Notes: generated from the letters alone by a model not told the origin. A stretch of DNA of 14,650 nucleotides from an uncultured Rhizobiaceae group bacterium (GCA_937923355.1 CALAIO010000373.1:1-14650); one strand, 5' to 3'; numbered from the stretch's first letter, positions 8,175 through 14,650 are shown. Program-made: numbers and translations.

Positions 8175-8633
8175 ATGGCAAACGAGCCTTTTTGGAAAAC
8201 AAAGTCTCTTGAAGAGATGTCACAACAGGAGTGGGAATCTCTGTGTGATGGATGTGGCAAGTGCTGTTTAAACAAACTTGAAGACTGGGATACTGCAGAG
8301 ATTTACTGGACAAACATAGGGTGTGAACTGCTGGACTGTGAAAGCTGCCGATGTAAAGACTATGACAATAGGTTTGAACTTGTTCCTGATTGTATTCAAC
8401 TGACACCAGAAACAGTAAGAAGCTTAAGATGGCTACCTCCCACATGCGCTTATCGCTTAGTACGTGACGGTGAAGATCTTTTCGATTGGCACCCTTTGAT
8501 CTCTGGTGATCCAAAAACAGTTCATGAAGCGGGAGTGAGCATTAAAGGCAGGGCTATTCCTGATGACGGAAAGCCGGCAGAAGAATATGAAGATAACCTG
8601 GTTGATTGGCCTCGCGAGATTTATATTCCTTAA
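8175..8633 (+). CDS. YcgN family cysteine-cluster protein
   Basis: This is a 152-residue soluble protein of the YcgN/YkgJ (UPF0260) type. The N-terminal CDGCGKCC motif (about residues 24-31) together with the later [11 protein letters not shown] and PDC/PTCAY cysteines forms the conserved cysteine cluster of this family, which is thought to bind metal (zinc or an iron-sulfur cluster). Other family marks are [12 protein letters not shown] and the C-terminal DWPREIY. The length is normal for the family. The biochemical function is not established. The ATG at 8175 has only a weak upstream purine stretch. It diverges from the PBP operon, and its stop codon overlaps the stop of the convergent small gene. 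Confidence 0.9.
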   Translation: MANEPFWKTKSLEEMSQQEWESLCDGCGKCCLNKLEDWDTAEIYWTNIGCELLDCESCRCKDYDNRFELVPDCIQLTPETVRSLRWLPPTCAYRLVRDGEDLFDWHPLISGDPKTVHEAGVSIKGRAIPDDGKPAEEYEDNLVDWPREIYIP

Positions 8634-8815
8634 GCTGTTTTGTTAGGCTTAGTCTTTTTTATTTCATCTTTTGCCAAAGGCCCTGGCAATCCACTAGAGC
8701 CATGCACACCAATTGAGTTATCATTTTCATCAAGTGCCAACGATTCGTTCTTGATGTTAGGAAGATGCTGCGTGTCTATTAAGCTTTCGCCTTTGCCTGC
8801 AATTGGTTTTGCCAC
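8630..8815 (-). CDS. Small hydrophilic protein, unknown function
   Basis: This 61-residue protein begins at GTG 8815, preceded on the minus strand by GGGAGAA with a 7-nt spacer from GGGAG (8823-8827), a near-ideal ribosome-binding site. The product is hydrophilic and probably disordered: a [12 protein letters not shown] start, an acidic middle with DENDN, a Gly/Pro-rich SSGLPGPLA stretch and a lysine-rich end. Codon use resembles that of neighbouring genes (GAT, GAA, AAA preferred). Its stop overlaps the YcgN stop, so the genes are convergent with no room for a terminator. Its 5' end overlaps the proposed 5' end of the metallopeptidase-like gene on the other strand by 44 bp. I do not recognise the family. 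Confidence 0.55.
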   Translation of the reverse strand: MAKPIAGKGESLIDTQHLPNIKNESLALDENDNSIGVHGSSGLPGPLAKDEIKKTKPNKTA

Positions 8816-9374
8816 TGAACTTCTCCCAACTAGAGATGGTTTTGAATTTACACTTACAACGCTTCTATCAACACTGTTGAACGATGCAGAGCAAATGTTT
8901 GGCCCACGTGATATGTCCTATACGCCCGTGGGAATCGAGTTTTACGGAGATAGACCACAAGTCTGGTATCCCGGTATTAACAAGCATATCTCAATAATCT
9001 TAACAGATAGTGCGCGTGAAGACCCTGCTCAGGCAATTTTTCAATTGGCCCATGAAGTGACGCATCTATTATCACCAACAGGCGGCGCTAATGCTCCGGT
9101 GGTTGAAGAGGGGTTGAGTGCCTTGTTTCAACAACGCGCAAATGAAATCTATGGATTAAATCTTATTTTGGTTTCCCAGCCATATATAAACGCAACAGAA
9201 CTGACAAATATGCTGCTAAAAGGTCAGCCAAATATAATAAAGGCTTTGAGAAAAACTGAGCCTGCCTTTCATAAATGGACACCACGATTCTTAGTTTCAG
9301 AAGCAGGAATATCCCGTGATTTAGCAGAAAAACTTTGTGAGCCATTTATCGATTTTGAAAGTCGAATAAAATAA
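8772..9374 (+). CDS. HExxH metallopeptidase-like protein
   Basis: This is a protein of about 200 residues with the zinc-protease signature HEVTH at residues 94-98, followed about 14-15 residues later by EEGLSALF (Glu112/113), the arrangement expected for a gluzincin active site with two His ligands and a downstream Glu. A helix around 24-42 and a beta-rich segment before the HExxH complete a minimal catalytic core. There is no signal peptide from this start. I chose GTG 8772 because AGGAAG (8759-8764) lies 7 nt upstream. An open frame extends to a TTG at 8640, but that part is antisense to the small gene and reads poorly as protein; ATG 8895 would be a short alternative. Substrates are unknown. 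It is the last cellular gene before the GTA cluster, and any link to that cluster is untested. Confidence 0.65.
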   Translation: MSIKLSPLPAIGFATELLPTRDGFEFTLTTLLSTLLNDAEQMFGPRDMSYTPVGIEFYGDRPQVWYPGINKHISIILTDSAREDPAQAIFQLAHEVTHLLSPTGGANAPVVEEGLSALFQQRANEIYGLNLILVSQPYINATELTNMLLKGQPNIIKALRKTEPAFHKWTPRFLVSEAGISRDLAEKLCEPFIDFESRIK

Positions 9375-9394
9375 TTTAAAAATAATAGGAATTT

Positions 9395-9435
9395 ATTCTT
9401 TACACCGAAACGGTCTTGGGGTACATTCTTTATAC
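9395..9435 (+). repeat. Imperfect 11-bp direct repeat upstream of GTA cluster
   Basis: ATTCTTTACAC (9395-9405) and ATTCTTTATAC (9425-9435) match at 10 of 11 positions and start exactly 30 bp apart, about three helical turns. Each is followed by a CGGTC (9411-9415 and 9435-9439), though at different distances. Two same-face copies ahead of a capsid gene cluster suggest an activator or repressor binding site, but no known GTA regulator site is recognised here. Confidence 0.35.
9399..9427 (+). promoter_or_regulatory. Possible sigma70-type promoter of GTA cluster
   Basis: TTTACA (9399-9404) and TACATT (9422-9427) are separated by 17 bp and match the -35 and -10 consensus at 5 and 4 of 6 positions. 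Transcription would begin near 9434, giving a leader of about 120 nt before g1. It overlaps the direct repeat, so a factor bound there could control it. The match is weak and the region is AT-rich, so chance is a real alternative. Confidence 0.25.
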
Positions 9436-9451
9436 GGTCGGAGAAGTGCGG

Positions 9452-9490
9452 ATGAAGCGCTCAGTATCGTCTTTATTCAATAAAACTTGA
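9452..9490 (+). CDS. Possible 12-residue leader peptide
   Basis: ATG 9452 opens a 12-codon frame (MKRSVSSLFNKT) ending with TGA, with GGAG at 9440-9443 and an 8-nt spacer. It lies in the leader before g1. AAGCGC at 9455-9460 can pair with GCGCTT at 9498-9503, so translation could affect folding of the leader. A short frame with a ribosome-binding site is common by chance, so this is a weak call. Confidence 0.22.
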   Translation: MKRSVSSLFNKT

Positions 9491-9555
9491 AAATTTTGCG
9501 CTTTCCTCTGGAGGGGTGTTTTCGTTTGTTCAATTCAAATTGCTAGGAATATTTT

Positions 9556-9855
9556 TTGACTGATGACCGCAGTGACTTGGAGGATATTACGTTCAAGCTT
9601 CGTGATAAAATAATTGATGAGCTTGCGAGTCTTGATACGGCAAATAACAGTGAAGATGTTTCAGACGAACAGCGTTTAAAATCATACTTGGGTTTCTTCA
9701 AACTATTGCAATGTCTTGAAGAAATGATGAAACGGGTGCAACAGGAACGTGAAAAAAAATCCGACCGGGGAGTGGATATACTGGAATTCCGTCGACAGCT
9801 TGAAGAACAGATTACCAAGCTTGTCGACATCAAAAATGAGGCAAGTCTTTCTTGA
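9556..9855 (+). CDS. GTA g1: candidate small terminase subunit
   Basis: This is a 99-residue hydrophilic, helical protein, rich in Glu, Lys and Arg, with coiled-coil character over most of its length (for example LEEMMKRVQQEREKK and FRRQLEEQITKLV). It lies directly before the large terminase, the position of g1 in the Rhodobacter capsulatus GTA cluster, whose product acts as small terminase, a ring-forming partner that presents DNA to the packaging motor. Sequence similarity between such proteins is low, so position and shape carry the call. The start is TTG 9556, supported by AGGA at 9545-9548 with a 7-nt spacer; an in-frame TAG at 9544 excludes anything longer. It overlaps the large terminase by 20 bp, implying coupled translation. 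No helix-turn-helix of a cos/pac-recognising subunit is obvious, which would suit the unspecific packaging of a GTA. Confidence 0.68.
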   Translation: MTDDRSDLEDITFKLRDKIIDELASLDTANNSEDVSDEQRLKSYLGFFKLLQCLEEMMKRVQQEREKKSDRGVDILEFRRQLEEQITKLVDIKNEASLS

Positions 9856-11113
9856 AGACTTGGATGATAATGCGCTTGAGATTTTAAAAAACGATTGGCC
9901 TTTATGGGCGCGATTAAAACAAAGGCCGCCGATCAGTAATTGGAGAACCTGGTTGATGCTAGGTGGACGTGGAGCTGGCAAGACGCGAACGGGAGCTGAA
10001 TGGTTAAAAGGTGTTGCCCTAGCTGATCCGCATTTTCCAGGGAGTAGTGGTGGAAGAGTAGCGCTTGTGGGCGCAAGCTTTGATGATATGCGTGATGTGA
10101 TGGTGGAAGGGGAATCTGGATTATTGGCAATCCACAAAAAATCCGATCGCCCGCAATGGATATCATCCAGAAAAGAATTGATTTGGGAAAATGGTACGAT
10201 TGGAAAACTCTTTTCATCGGCCAGCCCGGAAGGATTGCGCGGTAATCAATTTGGCGCCGTGTGGGCTGACGAGATTTGTAAATGGCAAAATCTGCAACTT
10301 ACATGGGACATGCTTCAATTTTGTCTAAGATTAGGAAACAACCCCAGACAAGTTGTAACAACAACACCAAAACCGTTGAAACTCTTAAAACAGATCATCA
10401 AGGATCCAACAACCATAATAGTGCGTTCTACAACATCTGAAAATGCCAATAATTTGGCGAATGGCTTCTTGGAATATGTCGAGGGTATTTATTCAGGAAC
10501 ACGTCTTGGCCGTCAGGAACTGGATGGAGAAATTATTGAGCATAACGAATTTGCCTTATGGAGCAGGGAGAGAATTGAAGCTTCAAGACTTGATAAAATA
10601 CCTGATTTGAAGCGCATCGTGATTGCGGTTGATCCGCCTGCAAGTTCAGGAGCCAAGTCAGCAGCTTGTGGTATCATCGCTGTCGGCAAAACGACTGATG
10701 GTCGTTGCTGCGTTCTTGAAGACAGAACGTTGGCAAAAGCAACACCTAATCAATGGGCGGCAGAAGCCGTTGCGCTTTATCATAAGCTTGGAGCTGATCT
10801 GATTTTGGCAGAGGTTAATCAAGGTGGTGATATGGTGAAAACGGTAATTCATACCATTGATCCATCCGTGCCAGTCAGGTCCGTCCATGCAAGCCGTGGC
10901 AAATGGATAAGGGCCGAGCCGGTAGCGCTGCTCTATGAGCGCAACATGGTTTCACATGCTGGTAGATTTGCAGAATTGGAAGATCAAATGTGCGCCTTCA
11001 CACCAGATGGAATGGCAGAAGGGGTCTCTCCAGATAGAGTGGATGCGTTGGTTTGGGCTGTTACAGAACTGGCGCTTTCCAGACGTGCCGAACCACGCGT
11101 TAGGCGAGCATAA
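9836..11113 (+). CDS. GTA g2: large terminase, ATPase and nuclease
   Basis: This is a 425-residue DNA-packaging motor that docks on the portal, pumps DNA into the prohead and cuts it. The ATPase domain has Walker A GGRGAGKT (43-50), Walker B with AVWADE (141-146) and a coupling segment VVTTTPKP (173-180). The RNase H-like nuclease domain shows IAVDPP (Asp266), LAEVNQGGD (Glu326) and SPDRVDALVWA (Asp400, Asp403), so both activities look intact. The sequence NWRTWLMLGGRGAGKTRTGAEW is that of GTA-type terminases. I prefer ATG 9836, inside the 3' end of g1, because the upstream in-frame GTG at 9749 adds 29 residues that are only a shadow of g1 and precede the conserved part. There is no clear ribosome-binding site, consistent with coupling to g1. 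The stop is 25 bp before the portal start. Confidence 0.92.
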   Translation: MRQVFLEDLDDNALEILKNDWPLWARLKQRPPISNWRTWLMLGGRGAGKTRTGAEWLKGVALADPHFPGSSGGRVALVGASFDDMRDVMVEGESGLLAIHKKSDRPQWISSRKELIWENGTIGKLFSSASPEGLRGNQFGAVWADEICKWQNLQLTWDMLQFCLRLGNNPRQVVTTTPKPLKLLKQIIKDPTTIIVRSTTSENANNLANGFLEYVEGIYSGTRLGRQELDGEIIEHNEFALWSRERIEASRLDKIPDLKRIVIAVDPPASSGAKSAACGIIAVGKTTDGRCCVLEDRTLAKATPNQWAAEAVALYHKLGADLILAEVNQGGDMVKTVIHTIDPSVPVRSVHASRGKWIRAEPVALLYERNMVSHAGRFAELEDQMCAFTPDGMAEGVSPDRVDALVWAVTELALSRRAEPRVRRA

Positions 11114-11138
11114 ATTTAAAATAAATACGGGATTGAAA

Positions 11139-12311
11139 ATGAACCGATTTTTTAATTGGCTGAAACCATCAGTCAAAACAGATGGTCTTTTGGAAGAGAA
11201 ACATTCAACAGGCTCTTTAATAGCATTCCATTCGGCAGGCAATGCTATTTGGTCAAGCTTGGGAGAAGGAGGTCAGGCAAACCAGGCGTTTACCAAAAAT
11301 CCGGTGGTCTATCGCTGTGTCAGAATGATCAGTGAAGCTACAAGCTCAATGCCCTTCGCTGTACTCGAAAACAGGGTTGAATTGAACGAACATCCATTGC
11401 TTGATCTCCTGGCAAAACCAAATGCACGACAATCGGGTCCAAACTTCATGGAATGTCTCTACGGGCATTTGTTGATTTCCGGTAATGTGTACCTGACAAA
11501 AATTGAAGTTGCCGACACATTAAGAGAAATCCATATTTTGGACCCTTCCAAGGTGCAGCCAATTTTGGATGAAAAAGGTTGGCCAAAAGCATATGAATTT
11601 AGAACTGGTGCTATGTCGGTGCATTACAATCTGGATGAAATTCTGCATCTGGCTTTGTTTAATCCTTCTGATGATATCAACGGTCTTTCGCCACTGGCTT
11701 CTGCTAATATGGCGCTTGATATTCATAATGCTGCAAGCAGTTGGAACAAGGCACTCCTTGATAATTCAGCCCGTCCGTCAGGCGCATTGGTTTATGCGTC
11801 GAGTGCGGGTGAGAATTTAACTGATGATCAGTTTAATCGTTTAAAAAGTGAACTTGAAGAGGGTTATACGGGTTCAACCAAAGCAGGGCGTCCAATGGTG
11901 CTTGAGGGTGGGCTTGATTGGAAAGCGATGGGCTACAGCCCGCGTGATATGGATTTTCTACAGGCAAAAAATGGTGCTGCCCGCGAAATTGCCTTGGCGT
12001 TTGGTGTTCCGCCCATGTTGCTTGGCATACCAGGCGATAACACTTATTCGAATTATCAGGAAGCAAACCGCGCATTTTGGAGACAAACGGTTTTACCCCT
12101 GGCTCATAAAACCGCCTGCGATATTGGAAATTGGTTAGCTCATGAGTTCGATGAAAAAATATCATTGGTGCCGAATTTGGAAACGGTTGATGCGTTTTCT
12201 TCTGACCGCGAAGGGTTGTGGACACGACTTGGGCAGGCAGATTTTCTGACTGATAATGAAAAGCGTGAGGCCTTGGGTTATTTGCCTCTTGAAAATGAAA
12301 ACGCTGTGTAA
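11139..12311 (+). CDS. GTA g3: HK97-family portal protein
   Basis: The protein has 390 residues, close to the length of the R. capsulatus GTA portal. Portal proteins form a dodecameric ring at one capsid vertex, through which DNA passes and onto which the terminase and neck assemble. Family marks include NPVVYRCVRMISEATSSMP near residues 52-70, HPLLDLLAKPNA, GHLLISGNVYL, the GLSPLASA segment, and ALAFGVPPMLLGIPGDNTYSNYQEA in the C-terminal half. ATG 11139 is preceded by the weak ribosome-binding site CGGGA. The open frame extends upstream to 10935, but that extension runs out of frame inside the terminase gene and is not supported. The stop codon is directly followed by the start of the next gene, so the two are probably co-translated. 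Confidence 0.92.
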   Translation: MNRFFNWLKPSVKTDGLLEEKHSTGSLIAFHSAGNAIWSSLGEGGQANQAFTKNPVVYRCVRMISEATSSMPFAVLENRVELNEHPLLDLLAKPNARQSGPNFMECLYGHLLISGNVYLTKIEVADTLREIHILDPSKVQPILDEKGWPKAYEFRTGAMSVHYNLDEILHLALFNPSDDINGLSPLASANMALDIHNAASSWNKALLDNSARPSGALVYASSAGENLTDDQFNRLKSELEEGYTGSTKAGRPMVLEGGLDWKAMGYSPRDMDFLQAKNGAAREIALAFGVPPMLLGIPGDNTYSNYQEANRAFWRQTVLPLAHKTACDIGNWLAHEFDEKISLVPNLETVDAFSSDREGLWTRLGQADFLTDNEKREALGYLPLENENAV

Positions 12312-12650
12312 ATGTCCAGCCCAACGTTTAACTATATTAGCGAAATTCCCGAGCATGTTTGGGTGTTCGCTGCAAAAACTGTCGGGGCGATATGCGGGTC
12401 AGCAATTTCAATTGCTTACCTCTTGCCAAAAGACAGACGGGAAGCATTTTTGAGATTTTTTATCGGGACAAGCATCGGCATGATATTTGGCACTTCAGCT
12501 GGCATTAAACTGGCTGATTATCTGGATATTACGCACAGAATTTCAGCGATAGAAATTGCACTTTCCGGTGCAGCACTCGCCAGTCTTTGTGCTTGGTGGG
12601 GTTTGGGAATTTTATCGCGTCTTTCGGCACGACTGGGTTCTGCAAAGTAA
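12312..12650 (+). CDS. GTA g3.5: small three-helix membrane protein (DUF6107-like)
   Basis: This 112-residue protein starts immediately after the portal stop with no gap. It has three predicted membrane helices, around residues 17-40, 47-67 and 78-103, separated by short charged loops (PKDRRE, DITHR) and ending in a basic tail. In Rhizobiales GTA-like clusters a small membrane protein of this kind (I recall DUF6107) sits between portal and protease, at the place of orf3.5 in R. capsulatus. Its job is unknown. The topology recalls a holin, but GTA lysis genes normally lie elsewhere and nothing in the sequence proves pore formation. Confidence 0.75.
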   Translation: MSSPTFNYISEIPEHVWVFAAKTVGAICGSAISIAYLLPKDRREAFLRFFIGTSIGMIFGTSAGIKLADYLDITHRISAIEIALSGAALASLCAWWGLGILSRLSARLGSAK

Positions 12651-12671
12651 TTTTTAAAAATGGAGAATAAC

Positions 12672-13352
12672 ATGAAACAACGAGGGCTCCTGGCTCAGCG
12701 TGAAACCAAATTTGCGCCTGTTAATGTTCAAGATATCAAACTTGATGGCCGTTTTTCAGGTTATGCAAGCGTCTTTGGTGCGGTTGATCAAGGCAATGAC
12801 ATGGTAGCACAAGGGGCATTTTTCACCTCTTTAAAAAACCGTAAGCCAAGTGATGTGCGCATGTTGTTTCAACATGACCCTGATCAACCTATTGGATGTT
12901 GGAATAAAATCGTTGAAGACGAAAAAGGCCTTTATGTGGAAGGTAAAATCACGCGCGGTGTCAGGCGGAGCGAAGAAGTTCTGGAGCTGATGCGCGAAGG
13001 TGCACTGGATGGACTTTCAATTGGTTTTAAAACCAAACGGGCGCGGGTTAATCCAACCACAAAAATACGAACAATATTGGCTGCAGATTTATGGGAGATT
13101 TCAGTCGTAACATTTCCACTGCTCGAAGAAGCACGGATTGAAACGGTTAAATCTGCACAACATAAGAAGCTGCCAACTTCAAGAGAATTCGAGCGATGGC
13201 TAACGCGGGATGCGGGGCTGTCGAGGCGTGAAGCAAAAATGATTATCTCAAATGGCTTCAACGCACTCCATGGTCAGCGGGATGCGACGGTGGATCACCC
13301 TCTTGCGGATAAAATTCGCAAGGCAACTAAAATCATGTCTCAAAGGATATAG
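12672..13352 (+). CDS. GTA g4: HK97-family prohead protease
   Basis: This 226-residue maturation protease of the S78/HK97 type cleaves the capsid scaffold region (and itself) after prohead assembly. The N-terminal FSGYASVFGAVDQGND is the typical first strand block. Likely catalytic residues are His68 in MLFQHD and Ser116 in DGLSIGF, with Glu142 in LWEISVVTFP as the probable third member. The C-terminal part (about 170-196) has REFERWLTRDAGLSRREAK, a segment I associate with GTA proteases, where it replaces the scaffold tail of some phage enzymes. ATG 12672 is chosen over ATG 12660 because GGAG (12662-12665) sits 6 nt before it. The stop is 3 bp before the capsid start. Confidence 0.92.
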   Translation: MKQRGLLAQRETKFAPVNVQDIKLDGRFSGYASVFGAVDQGNDMVAQGAFFTSLKNRKPSDVRMLFQHDPDQPIGCWNKIVEDEKGLYVEGKITRGVRRSEEVLELMREGALDGLSIGFKTKRARVNPTTKIRTILAADLWEISVVTFPLLEEARIETVKSAQHKKLPTSREFERWLTRDAGLSRREAKMIISNGFNALHGQRDATVDHPLADKIRKATKIMSQRI

Positions 13353-13355
13353 TAA

Positions 13356-14615
13356 ATGAAACGACAGGAAATTCGTGCGCCTGAAGCAAAAGCTGCAACG
13401 GGGCAAGCACAAGATGTTGCAGAATGTTTTGATGAGTTTATGGAAGCATTTGAAGCTTTCAAGGAAACCAATGATGAACGTCTTGCACAAGTTGAAACGC
13501 AGGTTTCAGAAGATGTTGTAACGGTTGAAAAAATGAACCGCATCAACAAGGCTCTGGATGAACAAAAATCACTGATGGATAATCTTTTGCTTAAAGGTAA
13601 GCGTCCATCATTTGGTGGTTCTGCGGTAAATTCAATTGCTGGTATTGAACATAAACAAGCGTTCAATGATTACATTCGTGGTGGTCGTGAAGAGGGTCTT
13701 CGCCGTCATGAACAAAAAGCATTGTCTTATGGTTCCGACGCGGATGGTGGTTATCTTGTACCTGATGAAACTGCAACTGAAATTGGTCGCCGTCTGGCTC
13801 TTGGCTCACCTATTCGTTCTATTTCTGGTGTGCAGCTTGTATCATCTGCTGTTTACAAAAAACCGTTTGCAGTAACGGGCCCGGCAACAGGTTGGGCGTC
13901 TGAAACAGAACTTCGTACAGAAACGGCTTCGCCAACTTTATCAGAGCTACAGTTCCCGACGATGGAGCTATACGCAATGCCGGCTGCTACTTCGCAGCTG
14001 CTGGATGATGCGGCAGTTGACATTGATGCCTGGATTGCCAGCGAAGTGGAACAGGCTTTTGCTGAACAGGAAAGTGCTGCCTTCATAAATGGCGATGGTG
14101 TGAACAAGCCAAAAGGTTTTCTGACCCACTCAACCGTGGATGAAAGCAATTGGTCCTGGGGCAATCTTGGTACAATTTCAACTGGCAGCGACGGTGCGTT
14201 TGCAGACGAAGATGCGTCTGACACGCTTGTGGATACGATCTATTCATTAAAAGCAGGCCACCGTCAAAATGCAAATTGGGTCATGAACCGCAAAACGCAA
14301 GCTGAAGTCCGAAAGCTCAAGGATGCTGATGGCAACTATCTATGGCAGGCACCTGCAGCTGCAGGACAGGCCGCAAGTCTGATGGGCTTTGGCGTAGTTG
14401 AAGCTGAGGACATGCCTGATATGGCCTCCAACAGTCTTTCAATTGCCTTTGGTGATTTCAATCGTGGCTATTTGATTGTTGACCGGGCAGGTGTTCGCGT
14501 ATTGCGTGATCCTTATTCAGCCAAGCCATATGTCTTGTTCTATACAACCAAACGCGTTGGCGGTGGTGTTCAGGATTTTGATGCAATCAAGCTTGTAAAA
14601 TTCGGTACAAACTAA
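13356..14615 (+). CDS. GTA g5: HK97-family major capsid protein
   Basis: This 419-residue protein is predicted to form the GTA head. Residues 1 to about 100 are acidic and helical with coiled-coil character, the scaffolding delta domain removed by the g4 protease. Cleavage probably falls near residues 105-125, just before the ALSYGSDADGGYLVPDE segment that begins the mature fold. The mature part shows the HK97 core: GWASETELRTETASPTLSELQFPT (E-loop and spine region), EQESAAFINGDGVNKPKGFLT, NWVMNRKT and a C-terminal segment around FGDFNRGYLIVDRAGVRVLRDPYS. No Lys-Asn crosslink is assumed. AAAGGATATAGTAA just before ATG 13356 supplies the ribosome-binding site within the g4 end. The gene is complete and ends 35 bp before the window edge. 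Confidence 0.94.
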   Translation: MKRQEIRAPEAKAATGQAQDVAECFDEFMEAFEAFKETNDERLAQVETQVSEDVVTVEKMNRINKALDEQKSLMDNLLLKGKRPSFGGSAVNSIAGIEHKQAFNDYIRGGREEGLRRHEQKALSYGSDADGGYLVPDETATEIGRRLALGSPIRSISGVQLVSSAVYKKPFAVTGPATGWASETELRTETASPTLSELQFPTMELYAMPAATSQLLDDAAVDIDAWIASEVEQAFAEQESAAFINGDGVNKPKGFLTHSTVDESNWSWGNLGTISTGSDGAFADEDASDTLVDTIYSLKAGHRQNANWVMNRKTQAEVRKLKDADGNYLWQAPAAAGQAASLMGFGVVEAEDMPDMASNSLSIAFGDFNRGYLIVDRAGVRVLRDPYSAKPYVLFYTTKRVGGGVQDFDAIKLVKFGTN

Positions 14616-14638
14616 CAACGCTTCCTCCCTCGTTGTTG
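14613..14638 (+). terminator. Hairpin over the capsid stop codon
   Basis: AACAACG (14614-14620) and CGTTGTT (14631-14637) are perfectly complementary, with a possible extra T-G pair at 14613/14638 and a 10-nt loop of CTTCCTCCCT. The stem includes part of the capsid stop codon. No T run follows, so it is not a standard intrinsic terminator. It could attenuate read-through or protect the 3' end of an abundant capsid message. The 10-nt pyrimidine loop makes it only moderately stable. Confidence 0.35.
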
Positions 14639-14650
14639 CTCTGAAAAGAG

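Noticed and set aside
8640..8771. 44-codon N-terminal extension of the metallopeptidase-like protein from TTG 8640
   Set aside because: No ribosome-binding site, and the stretch is antisense to the small gene 8630-8815, which has a much better start signal.
9749..9835. 29-codon upstream extension of the large terminase from GTG 9749
   Set aside because: It lies entirely within g1 in another frame, adds no conserved sequence, and ATG 9836 gives the normal distance to Walker A.
9703..10137. 144-codon minus-strand open frame opposite the terminase genes
   Set aside because: It is the shadow of the Walker A region of the large terminase; composition is Ser/Pro-rich as expected of antisense frames.
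10935..11138. 68-codon upstream extension of the portal gene
   Set aside because: It overlaps the conserved nuclease-encoding end of the large terminase in another frame; the portal family begins near ATG 11139.
11833..12324. 163-codon minus-strand open frame opposite the portal gene
   Set aside because: It is antisense to the conserved C-terminal part of the portal, and no start signal is visible.
9375..14650. Interpretation as a recently inserted prophage
   Set aside because: No integrase, repressor, tRNA-adjacent attachment site or change in base composition is visible in the window, and the gene order matches GTA clusters. The right end cannot be judged.
1..14650. tRNA, rRNA, CRISPR array, insertion sequence or riboswitch
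   Set aside because: No cloverleaf, spaced identical repeats, transposase motif or recognisable riboswitch core was seen in reading both strands.

Overview
The window looks like a chromosomal segment of a fairly AT-rich alphaproteobacterium, most likely of the order Hyphomicrobiales (Rhizobiales). Several proteins resemble small families that I know mainly from that order or from alphaproteobacteria: DUF5330-, DUF1491-, DUF2336-, paired DUF1214/DUF1254- and DUF6107-like proteins. These family names come from memory and pattern recognition; no search was run. Several genes appear to start with TTG or GTG.

Left part (1-4640), envelope and signalling genes. A small exported DUF5330-like protein (minus) diverges from a three-gene plus-strand operon: a soluble PAS histidine kinase, a membrane-anchored protein with two peptidoglycan-binding repeats, and a DUF1491 protein. 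The divergent gap carries a cluster of GTTTAC/GTAAAC elements. A DUF2336-like helical protein (minus) converges on that operon, and a 60-residue basic protein (plus) diverges from it.

Middle part (4664-9374). A minus-strand operon encodes a class A penicillin-binding protein (glycosyltransferase plus transpeptidase, all catalytic motifs present) followed by DUF1214 and DUF1254 membrane-anchored proteins that overlap by ATGA. Divergent from it is a YcgN-type cysteine-cluster protein. Next come a 61-residue minus-strand small protein and a plus-strand HExxH metallopeptidase-like protein, whose 5' ends appear to overlap head to head.

Right part (9375-14650). This is the start of a gene transfer agent (GTA) structural cluster of the Rhodobacter capsulatus type. 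In order it holds a candidate small terminase (g1), large terminase (g2), HK97 portal (g3), a three-helix membrane protein (g3.5, DUF6107-like), HK97 prohead protease (g4) and HK97 major capsid protein (g5). The genes are tightly packed on one strand. No integrase, repressor or replication gene lies beside them, and the flanking genes are ordinary cellular ones, which favours a domesticated GTA over a fresh prophage. The window ends just after the capsid gene, so tail genes, if present, lie downstream. A 181-bp leader before g1 has a 30-bp-spaced direct repeat, a weak sigma70-like promoter and a 12-codon ORF. A hairpin overlaps the capsid stop codon.
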